Positions 1 through 5,380 of a stretch of DNA of 5,380 bases are shown piece by piece (the first letter of the stretch is position 1; each line of letters begins with the position of its first letter). Location: positions 1 through 5,380 of the forward strand of contig CANBYN010000141.1 of NCBI GenBank assembly GCA_947373615.1, read 5' to 3'. Made by a program: the position numbers and the translations under genes. The notes beneath the pieces were generated by a model that was not told where the DNA came from, did no database searches, and was given only the letters and a program-made list of their open reading frames with translations. This DNA is from Burkholderiaceae bacterium. Lineage in GTDB: Bacteria > Pseudomonadota > Gammaproteobacteria > Burkholderiales > Burkholderiaceae.

Positions 1-193
1 TCCAAAGAAAGTTCTCTGTTGTGAGGAAGTATTCGCCCAATAGAAATGCTCCCCAAGCCCAGAGAGTGCCAGCAGTTCCTGGAGCAATTGGACTTAGACC
101 ACTTCCAAAGCCAAAGGCTATCGTTCGGCTAGCAGTTTGAAATACCCACCTGAACGTTGGCTTTATTTCGGTTGTGTGGTCAGTATTACTCAT
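1..193 (-). CDS. pgpA: Phosphatidylglycerophosphatase A, N-terminal part (cut by window edge)
   Basis: My translation of the minus strand from the ATG at 193-191 stays open to base 1, giving 64 codons; the rest of the gene lies beyond the window. PgpA removes the phosphate from phosphatidylglycerophosphate to make phosphatidylglycerol at the inner membrane. Residues about 26-43 read FGFGSGLSPIAPGTAGTL, the family's N-terminal G-S-G-L-x-P-x-A-P-G-T-x-G-T-L signature. It is followed by a hydrophobic, Trp-containing stretch (WAWGAFLL) that fits a first membrane segment. The first 20 or so residues are polar, with no cleavable signal peptide. The start codon overlaps the thiL stop in an ATGA, and I see no good Shine-Dalgarno sequence, so translation is probably coupled to thiL. 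The thiL-pgpA order also occurs in E. coli (nusB-thiL-pgpA). Identity is confident despite truncation; the catalytic region cannot be assessed. Confidence 0.93.
   Translation of the reverse strand, partial: MSNTDHTTEIKPTFRWVFQTASRTIAFGFGSGLSPIAPGTAGTLWAWGAFLLGEYFLTTENFLW
190..193 (-). other. ATGA stop/start overlap of thiL and pgpA
   Basis: Read on the minus strand, 193-190 is ATGA: ATG starts pgpA and TGA ends thiL. This 4-base overlap is the classic arrangement for re-initiation by the terminating ribosome. No strong Shine-Dalgarno sequence precedes the pgpA ATG, which makes coupling the likelier way it is translated. Confidence 0.85.
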
Positions 194-1215
194 ATTGCAA
201 AGTGATCAAATGATTTGAGAAGTGGCGCTGCTTCTGTACCGCTTAATGGGACTCCATTTTCATCAATTAACTTTATCGTTGGATCAACATTTTTCTTTTC
301 AGTAATTTGACCAATGAAAGTCAAAGGCAGATTGAGGTTAATACTGAGTTGATGAATAACATCCCGCTGAACTTTTGAGGAAGTAAAACAAATTTCATAA
401 TCATCGCCACCACATGCGGCAAATTGATTCTGAATACCCAAGTTTTGTTTTTGAAGTGTTGCAGACTTGGGTAGTTTTTTTATATAAATTTCGGCATCCA
501 CTTTTGACTGATTCAAAATGTGTTTGAGATCACCAAGCAACCCATCGGAGACATCGATTGCAGCGCTAGCTACGTTTCTTAATTGAATGCCTAGATCTAA
601 TCTTGGCGTTGGCTGATGCATGCGGCGCTCTACTTGAAGAAGATGTTCTGTGGAAAGTGTAATTTCATGACGCAGTGCAGCAAGTGCGAGTCTTGCATCG
701 CCGACAGTTCCCGATACCCAAATATCATCCCCAACTTTTGCCCCTGATCTACATATGGCTTTTCCAGAAGGAATGCTGCCAAGGGCAGTAATCGATAGGG
801 TTAATGGGCCTGCAGTGGTATCACCCCCAATCAAGGGGCAAGAGTATTGCTTGGCGATACCAAAAAGACCCTTGGAAAAAGACTCCAGCCAAGCAGAGTT
901 CGCGCTAGGTAAAGCGATAGAAAGAGTGAATCCTAGTGGCTTTGCTCCCATCGCAGCTAGGTCTGAAAGGTTGACTGCTAGGGCTTTGTGGGCCATTTTT
1001 TCTGGATCGGCGCCTACAAAAAAGTGCCTTCCTTCGACGAGCATATCGGTAGTAATTGCAATTTCTTCACCGACGATTGGTTTTAGGAGAGCGCAGTCAT
1101 CTCCAATTCCTAGGGCAATCGTATTGTGATTGCCCTGAACCATAGCTTCCGCTCCCGTTTTAAAAAAACGTTGAATTAAGTCAAATTCCCCGAGGGGCTT
1201 AGATTCAGGATGCAT
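190..1215 (-). CDS. thiL: Thiamine-monophosphate kinase
   Basis: ThiL phosphorylates thiamine monophosphate with ATP to give thiamine diphosphate, the last step of cofactor synthesis, in the cytosol. The protein is 341 residues, close to the usual 320-350. It shows the family's motifs in order: LGEFDLI (8-14) at the N-terminus; GIGDDCALL (36-44) and TTDMLVEGRHF (55-65), rich in Mg/ATP-binding acidic residues; KALAVNLSDLAAMGAKPLG (77-95); GGDTT (130-134); VSGTVGDA (167-174); RMHQPTPR (198-205); and AIDVSDGL (219-226). These mark the N-terminal AIRS-type dimer domain and the C-terminal AIRS domain. The ATG at 1215-1213 puts LGEF close to the start, as in relatives, although only a weak GAG lies nearby as a ribosome site. 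The gene appears to head a minus-strand unit with pgpA, which it overlaps by 4 bases. I see no TPP riboswitch in the short leader. All expected motifs are intact. Confidence 0.97.
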   Translation of the reverse strand: MHPESKPLGEFDLIQRFFKTGAEAMVQGNHNTIALGIGDDCALLKPIVGEEIAITTDMLVEGRHFFVGADPEKMAHKALAVNLSDLAAMGAKPLGFTLSIALPSANSAWLESFSKGLFGIAKQYSCPLIGGDTTAGPLTLSITALGSIPSGKAICRSGAKVGDDIWVSGTVGDARLALAALRHEITLSTEHLLQVERRMHQPTPRLDLGIQLRNVASAAIDVSDGLLGDLKHILNQSKVDAEIYIKKLPKSATLQKQNLGIQNQFAACGGDDYEICFTSSKVQRDVIHQLSINLNLPLTFIGQITEKKNVDPTIKLIDENGVPLSGTEAAPLLKSFDHFAI

Positions 1216-1309
1216 AGCTCATTTTATGGCTGTTAAGACTTGGACATTAGAGAGGAATAGAATTGAAGCCTTAGTAAATCATAGATAAATCGAGTTAGCG
1301 AGTTAGTTA
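1216..1309. promoter_or_regulatory. Divergent thiL / maeB promoter region
   Basis: This 94-bp gap must hold the start signals for maeB (plus) and probably for thiL-pgpA (minus). For maeB the best candidate is TAGAAT at 1258-1263 as a -10, with a weak TTAAGA at 1233-1238 as a -35 and a long 19-bp spacer. For thiL, the minus strand has TCTAAT at 1251-1246, a fair -10 with no convincing -35. The two -10 candidates lie within 20 bp of each other, so the promoters may interfere or share a regulator. Just before maeB is an imperfect direct repeat, GAGTTAGC (1292-1299) then GAGTTAGT (1300-1307). Its second GAG, 7 bases from the ATG, is the only plausible Shine-Dalgarno match. Promoter positions are pattern matches by eye. 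Confidence 0.35.
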
Positions 1310-3631
1310 ATGAGCAAAGAAAATAATAAAGAACAGCAAATTGCGGCCTTAAGAGAGGCTGCTCTCCAGTATCACGAGTTCCCAACCCCAGGCAAGATTG
1401 AAATTTCTCCTACTAAGCAACTTACAAATCAACGCGATTTGGCGCTGGCTTATACGCCTGGAGTTGCCGCTCCTTGCGAAGAGATTGTTAAAGATCCAGC
1501 AAATGCATTTAAATACACCGCACGTGGTAATTTAGTTGGTGTAATTACAAACGGTACTGCCGTTCTTGGTTTGGGCAATATCGGACCACTTGCTAGTAAA
1601 CCTGTAATGGAAGGTAAAGCGGTCCTTTTCAAAAAGTTTGCCGGCATCGATGTTTTCGACATTGAAGTAAATGAAAATGATCCTGATAAGTTAGTGGAAA
1701 TTATTGCGGCACTTGAACCGACTTTTGGCGGCATCAATTTAGAAGATATTAAGGCGCCAGACTGTTTCGTAGTTGAGCGTAAGTTGCAAGCGCGCATGAA
1801 GATTCCGGTTTTTCATGATGATCAACATGGCACTGCCATTGTGGTTGCGGCAGCTATTCTCAATGGATTAAAAGTAGTTGGTAAAGAGATTGGTAATGTG
1901 AAGCTGGTCACATCAGGCGCGGGTGCGGCTGCTTTGGCCTGTTTGGACCTATTAGTCGATCTGGGCATTCCTCGTAAAAATATTTGGGTTACTGATTTAG
2001 CTGGTGTTGCTTATAAAGGTCGTAAAGAATTAATGGACCCTGAAAAGGAGCCGTTCTGCCAAGAAACAGAATTGCGTACGCTCGATCAAGCAATTGAAGG
2101 GGCCGATATTTTCTTAGGGCTTTCTGCTGGCGGTGTTCTCAAGCAAGATATGGTGAAGAAAATGGCGCCTAAGCCATTGGTTTACGCCTTAGCAAATCCA
2201 ACTCCAGAAATTTTGCCAGAAGAAGTAAAGGCTGTGCGTCCAGATGCGGTAATGGCAACTGGTCGGACTGATTATCCAAACCAAGTAAATAACGTGTTGT
2301 GCTTTCCATTCATCTTCCGCGGCGCCTTAGATGTAGGCGCAACAACCATTACTCGCGGCATGGAGGTCGCAGCGGTAAAGGCGGTTGCGGAGTTGGCGCA
2401 AGCAGAACAAAGCGAAGTGGTTACCTCTGTTTATGGCATTGAGAATCTCTGTTTTGGCCCAGAATATTTAATTCCAAAACCATTTGATCCCCGTTTGATT
2501 ACGGTGATCGCCCCTGCAGTTGCTAAGGCTGCAATGGATGATGGCGTGGCTTCACGTCCGATTAAAGATTTCGATGCTTATCGCAATCAATTGCAACAAT
2601 TTGTCTACCACTCCGGTACCTTGATGAAACCGCTTTTTAGTATTGCAAAGCGTGTTCCGGCAAATCAAAAGCGAATTGTATTTGCTGAAGGTGAAGATGA
2701 ACGCGTATTGCGTGCGGTGCAGATCGTAATCGATGAGCACCTTGCTACCCCTATTTTGATTGGTCGCCCTGCGGTGATTGAGCATCGAATTGATAAGTTT
2801 GGCCTACGCATGAAGGCTGGCGAGGACTTTGAGATTGTGAATCCTGAGAACGACACACGCTACCGTGATTTCTGGCAAACCTATTTGGGTTTGACAGAAC
2901 GCAAGGGCGTTACAGAATCTTTTGCTAAATTGGAAGTTCGCCGTCGTCATAGCTTGATCGGCAGTCTTTTAATTCGCAAAGGCATGGCGGATGGAATGAT
3001 TTCTGGAACTGTTGGCAATATGGCCACACATTTGAAGTTTATTGATGAGGTCATTGGTCATGAACCCGGTGCTAATGTCTACGGCACTATGTCTGGTTTG
3101 ATTCTTCCGGGTCGTCAAGTATTTTTAGTGGATACACACGTCAATATTGATCCAAGTGCATGCGAGTTGGCTGAACTAACTTTGATGGCCGCTAGCGAAA
3201 TGCGTAAGTTGGGTCTCGTGCCAAAAGTAGCGCTTTTGTCGCATTCCAACTTTGGATCAAGCAATGCGCCTTCTGCAATCAAAATGCGTGAAGTATTGGT
3301 CTTAATTCAAAAAGCGGATCCAGCACTAGAGGTGGATGGTGAGATGCATGGCGATAGCGCATTAGATGAAACGATTCGTGCGAGCACTGTCACTGCATCT
3401 ACTTTAAAAGGAGATGCAAATCTTTTAGTGATGCCAAATATCGATGCGGCGAATATTTCATATAACTTGTTAAAGACTGCAGCTGGTAATGGAATTGCAA
3501 TTGGCCCATTGTTGCTTGGTGTTGCTAAACCAATTCATATTCTGACTCCAGCAGCTACTGTTCGCAGAATTGTGAATGTGACAACATTGGCAGTTGTTGA
3601 GGCTGCTAGTAATGCGAGAGGCATTTCATAG
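1310..3631 (+). CDS. maeB: Malic enzyme with C-terminal phosphotransacetylase-like domain (MaeB type)
   Basis: It decarboxylates malate oxidatively to pyruvate and CO2, making NADPH (or NADH), in the cytosol. The length, 773 residues, matches the large two-part bacterial malic enzymes (E. coli MaeB is about 760). The N-terminal catalytic domain has AYTPGVA with the likely catalytic Tyr48, MEGKAVLFK with Lys103, and metal ligands in NLEDI (Glu145, Asp146) and HDDQHGTA (Asp170/171). The Rossmann domain follows, with GAGAAA (203-208) and ANPTPE (295-300). I cannot tell NAD from NADP preference from the sequence. From about residue 435 to the end is a phosphotransacetylase-like domain, recognisable from VFAEGEDERVLRA (457-469), SHSNFGSSNAPSA (644-656) and a C-terminal VNVTTLAVVEA (755-765). 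In E. coli this domain is known to be regulatory, mediating acetyl-CoA inhibition, rather than a working transacetylase. The ATG at 1310 has a weak ribosome site. The gene appears monocistronic. Confidence 0.97.
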   Translation: MSKENNKEQQIAALREAALQYHEFPTPGKIEISPTKQLTNQRDLALAYTPGVAAPCEEIVKDPANAFKYTARGNLVGVITNGTAVLGLGNIGPLASKPVMEGKAVLFKKFAGIDVFDIEVNENDPDKLVEIIAALEPTFGGINLEDIKAPDCFVVERKLQARMKIPVFHDDQHGTAIVVAAAILNGLKVVGKEIGNVKLVTSGAGAAALACLDLLVDLGIPRKNIWVTDLAGVAYKGRKELMDPEKEPFCQETELRTLDQAIEGADIFLGLSAGGVLKQDMVKKMAPKPLVYALANPTPEILPEEVKAVRPDAVMATGRTDYPNQVNNVLCFPFIFRGALDVGATTITRGMEVAAVKAVAELAQAEQSEVVTSVYGIENLCFGPEYLIPKPFDPRLITVIAPAVAKAAMDDGVASRPIKDFDAYRNQLQQFVYHSGTLMKPLFSIAKRVPANQKRIVFAEGEDERVLRAVQIVIDEHLATPILIGRPAVIEHRIDKFGLRMKAGEDFEIVNPENDTRYRDFWQTYLGLTERKGVTESFAKLEVRRRHSLIGSLLIRKGMADGMISGTVGNMATHLKFIDEVIGHEPGANVYGTMSGLILPGRQVFLVDTHVNIDPSACELAELTLMAASEMRKLGLVPKVALLSHSNFGSSNAPSAIKMREVLVLIQKADPALEVDGEMHGDSALDETIRASTVTASTLKGDANLLVMPNIDAANISYNLLKTAAGNGIAIGPLLLGVAKPIHILTPAATVRRIVNVTTLAVVEAASNARGIS

Positions 3632-3638
3632 GGGCTTT

Positions 3639-3674
3639 TAATAAATGTAAGTTAGCTACTGCTTACATTTATTA
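3639..3674 (+). terminator. AT-rich 13-bp stem-loop after maeB, possible terminator
   Basis: Bases 3639-3651 and 3662-3674 are perfect inverted repeats (TAATAAATGTAAG and its complement) around a 10-base loop. The stem begins 8 bases after the maeB stop and is followed by a T/A-rich run (TTTATATATAAA). Position fits a maeB transcription terminator. However, the stem has only three G/C pairs and the trailing run is mixed A and T rather than pure T, so it would be a weak intrinsic terminator. It could instead protect the mRNA 3' end or be a protein-binding palindrome. The pairing is directly seen; the function is inferred. Confidence 0.5.
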
Positions 3675-3759
3675 TTTATATATAAATCAGAGACTTATAA
3701 AAAATGTACTGTATTTGGGCTTGATTTGATGGCGTGTTAAGGGTAACCTAGCACCCATC
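3675..3759 (+). promoter_or_regulatory. Leader of the barstar-domain gene, promoter not clearly seen
   Basis: This AT-rich stretch has -10-like sequences (TATAAA at 3681-3686 and 3696-3701) and a TTGATT at 3721-3726 that could be a -35, but no pair with good spacing. No Shine-Dalgarno sequence sits at the normal distance from the ATG at 3760; the nearest purine run, AAGGG at 3739-3743, is 16 bases away. GGGT (3741-3744) could pair with ACCC (3753-3756) just ahead of the start and bring AAGGG nearer to it, but a 4-bp stem is weak evidence. Confidence 0.25.
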
Positions 3760-4380
3760 ATGAATAATCGCTCTGAAAACACCAATTTAGCAAGCTTAGA
3801 AGAACACAGTCGGGCTGAAAGTTGGAGCAGCAAAGATCGACTTCAAATCGAATCGTCTGCTGCCAATGTTTATGCTCAGGGCGGGTTATCTCGTTTACAA
3901 ACCTATGCAGCAAATCAAGTTTCGGGGAAAAAAGTGACAGCTTCTTGGCGCGCCGCTTTGGCAGTTCGTGATGCCGGACCGCCGGCAATGTTGCGCAGTG
4001 TGCGCACTAATATTGTGCAATCCATTCGCGCTTTCCGCACTCCTGATCTTCAGGAAGCGGCAACAGAGCTTGGTCAACGTTTCATCTACGCTAATTGCGC
4101 AAATGCGATGACTAAAGGCGAGGTTTTAGAGTCAATTGCGATTGCTTATTCATTTACCAAACAACAGGCCAAGAATTTTGACCCTTTGTTAGATGCTTTG
4201 ACCACAACTGTTGATAAGTCTGGCCCTCAACTTGGATTTGTTGTGGTGCTTGAAGGTTTGCCTTGCACTCAGAAGTTCGACAAAGAAGCACGTGAGACAC
4301 TGTTAGATGTTTTCCGTGATGCAGTTGATTTCTGGGCTGAGCGTCGTACTCCTTATCGCGTCTTTTACTCTTTTGCATAA
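3760..4380 (+). CDS. Barstar-domain (barnase-inhibitor family) protein with N-terminal extension
   Basis: The protein has 206 residues. About residues 107-205 resemble the barstar family, whose founder is a small cytosolic inhibitor of the ribonuclease barnase. NFDPLLDALT (139-148) aligns with the barstar helix NLDALWDCLT. The two acidic residues that barstar uses to grip barnase (Asp35, Asp39) correspond to Asp141 and Asp145. LLDVFRDA (181-188) aligns with VLQVFREA, with Asp187 at the place of Glu76. The C-terminus RVFYSFA would be the last strand. The first 106 or so residues are not part of known barstar; TNIVQSIRAF (83-92) looks like a feature of this betaproteobacterial subfamily. I see no signal peptide or membrane segment. 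The ATG at 3760 is the first start after an in-frame TGA at 3727; Met77 is an alternative but has no better ribosome site. No ribonuclease gene lies in the window, so the target is unknown and inhibitor activity is inferred from the fold alone. Confidence 0.85.
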   Translation: MNNRSENTNLASLEEHSRAESWSSKDRLQIESSAANVYAQGGLSRLQTYAANQVSGKKVTASWRAALAVRDAGPPAMLRSVRTNIVQSIRAFRTPDLQEAATELGQRFIYANCANAMTKGEVLESIAIAYSFTKQQAKNFDPLLDALTTTVDKSGPQLGFVVVLEGLPCTQKFDKEARETLLDVFRDAVDFWAERRTPYRVFYSFA

Positions 4381-4403
4381 ACGCTGAAGTTTGACTCGCT
4401 CTA

Positions 4404-4430
4404 AAAATCGCCTCTATTTGAGGCGATTTT
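4404..4430. terminator. Bidirectional intrinsic terminator between the barstar gene and rsmE
   Basis: Bases 4404-4414 (AAAATCGCCTC) and 4420-4430 (GAGGCGATTTT) form a perfect 11-bp stem with a 5-base loop, TATTT. The stem core is GC-rich. On the plus strand it ends in TTTT then GTATTT; on the minus strand it ends in TTTTTAG. It therefore fits an intrinsic terminator in both directions for two converging genes. It starts 24 bases after the barstar-gene stop and overlaps the rsmE stop codon (4416-4414) and last codons. Confidence 0.88.
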
Positions 4431-5175
4431 GTATTTCAGGGTTCCAAATGCTATGCACTACTGTAATAGCCACTATTCCAGCCGTTTCGGTTCTTAGTAC
4501 CCGCTCCCCTAAGGAGACAATTTGATAGCCAGAAGCGAGTGCTAGCGTCTCCTCTTCAGGAGAATGCCCGCCTTCTGGCCCTATCATTAAGACGATATCC
4601 TGAGGATCATTCTCTATTAGCACTGAATACAGACTTTTTGTAGCCTCAGGACTTAAAAGAAGCCTCAATGCTGGTTTTAGATCAGCCTTTAAATAGGACT
4701 CAAAGGTTTGGATGGGTTCTAGGGTAGCAAAGACGGTACGGTCGCATTGTTCGCAGGCTGCCTGAATAATGGCTTCCCAGTGGGCTGAACGCTTCTGAGC
4801 ACGTTCAAGGTCACTAGAGCGGGTAAGTTTTAATATGGAGCGCTCGCACTGCATAGGGGCAATGATTTGAGCGCCTGTTTCAACAGCCTTTTCCACGATC
4901 CAATCCATTTTGTCCCCTCCGGCAAGCCCTTGGGCCAAAGTAATGGCATATGGAGTTTCGCGATGGGTATCGATACGGATCTCAGATAGCTGAACTTGAC
5001 CGAATTTATTGCTCAATGAGAGAAGCTCACCTTTAGCTACTTGGCCCATTCCATCAAACACGGGGAAGGATTCACCAAGCTGGATGCGGCGAACCCGCAA
5101 ATGGTGGGCGACCTCAGGGGTGAGGGTGGTTGGTTTTTCTGATTCCCACGGTCCGGGAAGATAAAATTGAGGCAT
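4414..5175 (-). CDS. rsmE: 16S rRNA (uracil-1498-N3)-methyltransferase
   Basis: RsmE uses S-adenosylmethionine to methylate N3 of U1498 in 16S rRNA, near the decoding site of the 30S subunit. The 253-residue length is typical (E. coli about 243). The N-terminal PUA-like RNA-binding domain (about 1-70) includes HHLRVRR (24-30). The C-terminal SPOUT domain carries KMDWIVEKAVETGA (89-102), QAACEQCDR (138-146, compare EQCGR in E. coli), IGPEGGHSPEE (198-208) and LGERVLRTETA (222-232). The last two form the SAM-binding trefoil knot, and all look intact. The ATG at 5175-5173 gives the family's usual short lead into the PUA domain (MPQFYLPG), but no good ribosome site precedes it. The gene is divergent from tkt and converges on the barstar gene; its stop codon lies inside the shared terminator hairpin. 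Confidence 0.97.
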   Translation of the reverse strand: MPQFYLPGPWESEKPTTLTPEVAHHLRVRRIQLGESFPVFDGMGQVAKGELLSLSNKFGQVQLSEIRIDTHRETPYAITLAQGLAGGDKMDWIVEKAVETGAQIIAPMQCERSILKLTRSSDLERAQKRSAHWEAIIQAACEQCDRTVFATLEPIQTFESYLKADLKPALRLLLSPEATKSLYSVLIENDPQDIVLMIGPEGGHSPEEETLALASGYQIVSLGERVLRTETAGIVAITVVHSIWNPEIQNRLK

Positions 5176-5219
5176 TACTGAAATATAGCCAATTTATTTT
5201 CCTCGAGAGCACTTTTACG
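5176..5219. promoter_or_regulatory. Short divergent rsmE / tkt spacer
   Basis: Only 44 bp separate the two divergent start codons, so at least one promoter must extend into the neighbouring coding sequence. On the plus strand GAGAG (5205-5209), 10 bases before the tkt ATG, is a fair Shine-Dalgarno candidate. TATAGC (5184-5189) and nearby AT-rich sequence could be part of a -10, but I cannot pair it with a -35. CTCGAG at 5202-5207 is a short palindrome of no evident meaning. Confidence 0.3.
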
Positions 5220-5380
5220 ATGTCAAACCTTCAAATTCGCATGGCCAATGCCATTCGTGCATTATCCATGGACGCAGTTCAACAGGCTAATTCAGGTCAC
5301 CCAGGTATGCCAATGGGTATGGCAGATATTGCTGTTGGACTTTGGAACGAACATTTAAAACACAATCCAACTGATCCACA
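5220..5380 (+). CDS. tkt: Transketolase, N-terminal part (cut by window edge)
   Basis: My translation from the ATG at 5220 is open to the window end and gives 53 full codons of a protein usually about 660 residues long. Transketolase moves two-carbon ketol units between sugar phosphates in the pentose phosphate pathway (and the Calvin cycle where present), using thiamine diphosphate, in the cytosol. Residues 9-38 match the family start: ANAIRALSMDAVQ (9-21), then NSGHPGMPMGMADI (24-37). His27 in GHPG is the conserved active-site histidine. Most relatives I recall have GHPGAPMGMA, so the Met at 30 is a small departure. The start is chosen from the GAGAG ribosome site; Met8 is possible but would leave a very short lead. 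The product depends on the cofactor made by ThiL, though the two genes are about 4 kb apart and not in one transcript. Confidence 0.95.
   Translation, partial: MSNLQIRMANAIRALSMDAVQQANSGHPGMPMGMADIAVGLWNEHLKHNPTDP

Noticed and set aside
755..1129. Open plus-strand reading frame opposite thiL
   Set aside because: It lies wholly inside the well-supported thiL gene on the other strand, shows no recognisable domain and has no ribosome site I trust.
1216..1309. Possible TPP riboswitch upstream of thiL
   Set aside because: The gap is short and I could not find the conserved THI-box elements (such as CTGAGA) on the minus strand. ThiL makes TPP but is often not controlled this way.
1450..1797. Open minus-strand reading frame opposite maeB (others at 2552-2785 and 2665-2856)
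   Set aside because: All sit inside maeB, whose protein motifs are continuous across them. Their translations are Ser/Arg-rich, as expected from antisense of coding DNA.
2620..2660. Possible junction between two separate genes (malic enzyme and pta) in maeB
   Set aside because: The frame is continuous, and the fusion is the normal architecture of MaeB-type enzymes, not a recent fusion or frameshift.
3758..3988. Minus-strand reading frames opposite the barstar gene (also 3895-4077 and 4154-4378), considered as a possible toxin partner
   Set aside because: A barstar gene invites a search for a nearby RNase, but none of these resembles barnase, and each is fully antisense to the barstar coding sequence.
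1..5380. Mobile element, CRISPR array, tRNA/rRNA or defence island
   Set aside because: No transposase, integrase, spaced repeats, terminal inverted repeats or tRNA-like folds were seen. Apart from the barstar protein, every gene is a core chromosomal one.

Overview
The window looks like an ordinary chromosomal housekeeping segment of a betaproteobacterium. It most resembles the Burkholderiales, and a Polynucleobacter-like genome is my best guess. This is inferred from protein similarity as I remember it, the moderate AT-leaning composition, short intergenic gaps, and a barstar-domain protein beside maeB. I see no sign of a phage, plasmid, insertion sequence, CRISPR array, tRNA or rRNA.

Layout from left to right: the start of pgpA (minus strand, cut by the window edge) overlaps by 4 bases the end of thiL (minus). 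Divergent from thiL, across a gap of about 94 bp, is maeB (plus), a full-length malic enzyme with a C-terminal phosphotransacetylase-like domain. A 128-bp AT-rich gap with a long inverted repeat separates maeB from a plus-strand gene for a barstar-domain protein with an N-terminal extension. That gene converges on rsmE (minus), and a bidirectional terminator hairpin lies between them, overlapping the rsmE stop codon. Divergent from rsmE, 44 bp away, is the start of tkt (plus, cut by the window edge).

The genes serve separate core functions: phospholipid synthesis (pgpA), thiamine diphosphate synthesis (thiL), C4-to-C3 carbon flow giving pyruvate and NAD(P)H (maeB), 16S rRNA methylation (rsmE) and the pentose phosphate/Calvin pathway (tkt). 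Transketolase needs the cofactor that ThiL makes, but nothing here shows a regulatory link between them. The least understood gene is the barstar-domain protein: it has a ribonuclease-inhibitor fold, yet no ribonuclease lies in the window. I found no convincing previously undescribed system. The best leads are the barstar protein and the hairpins around its gene.
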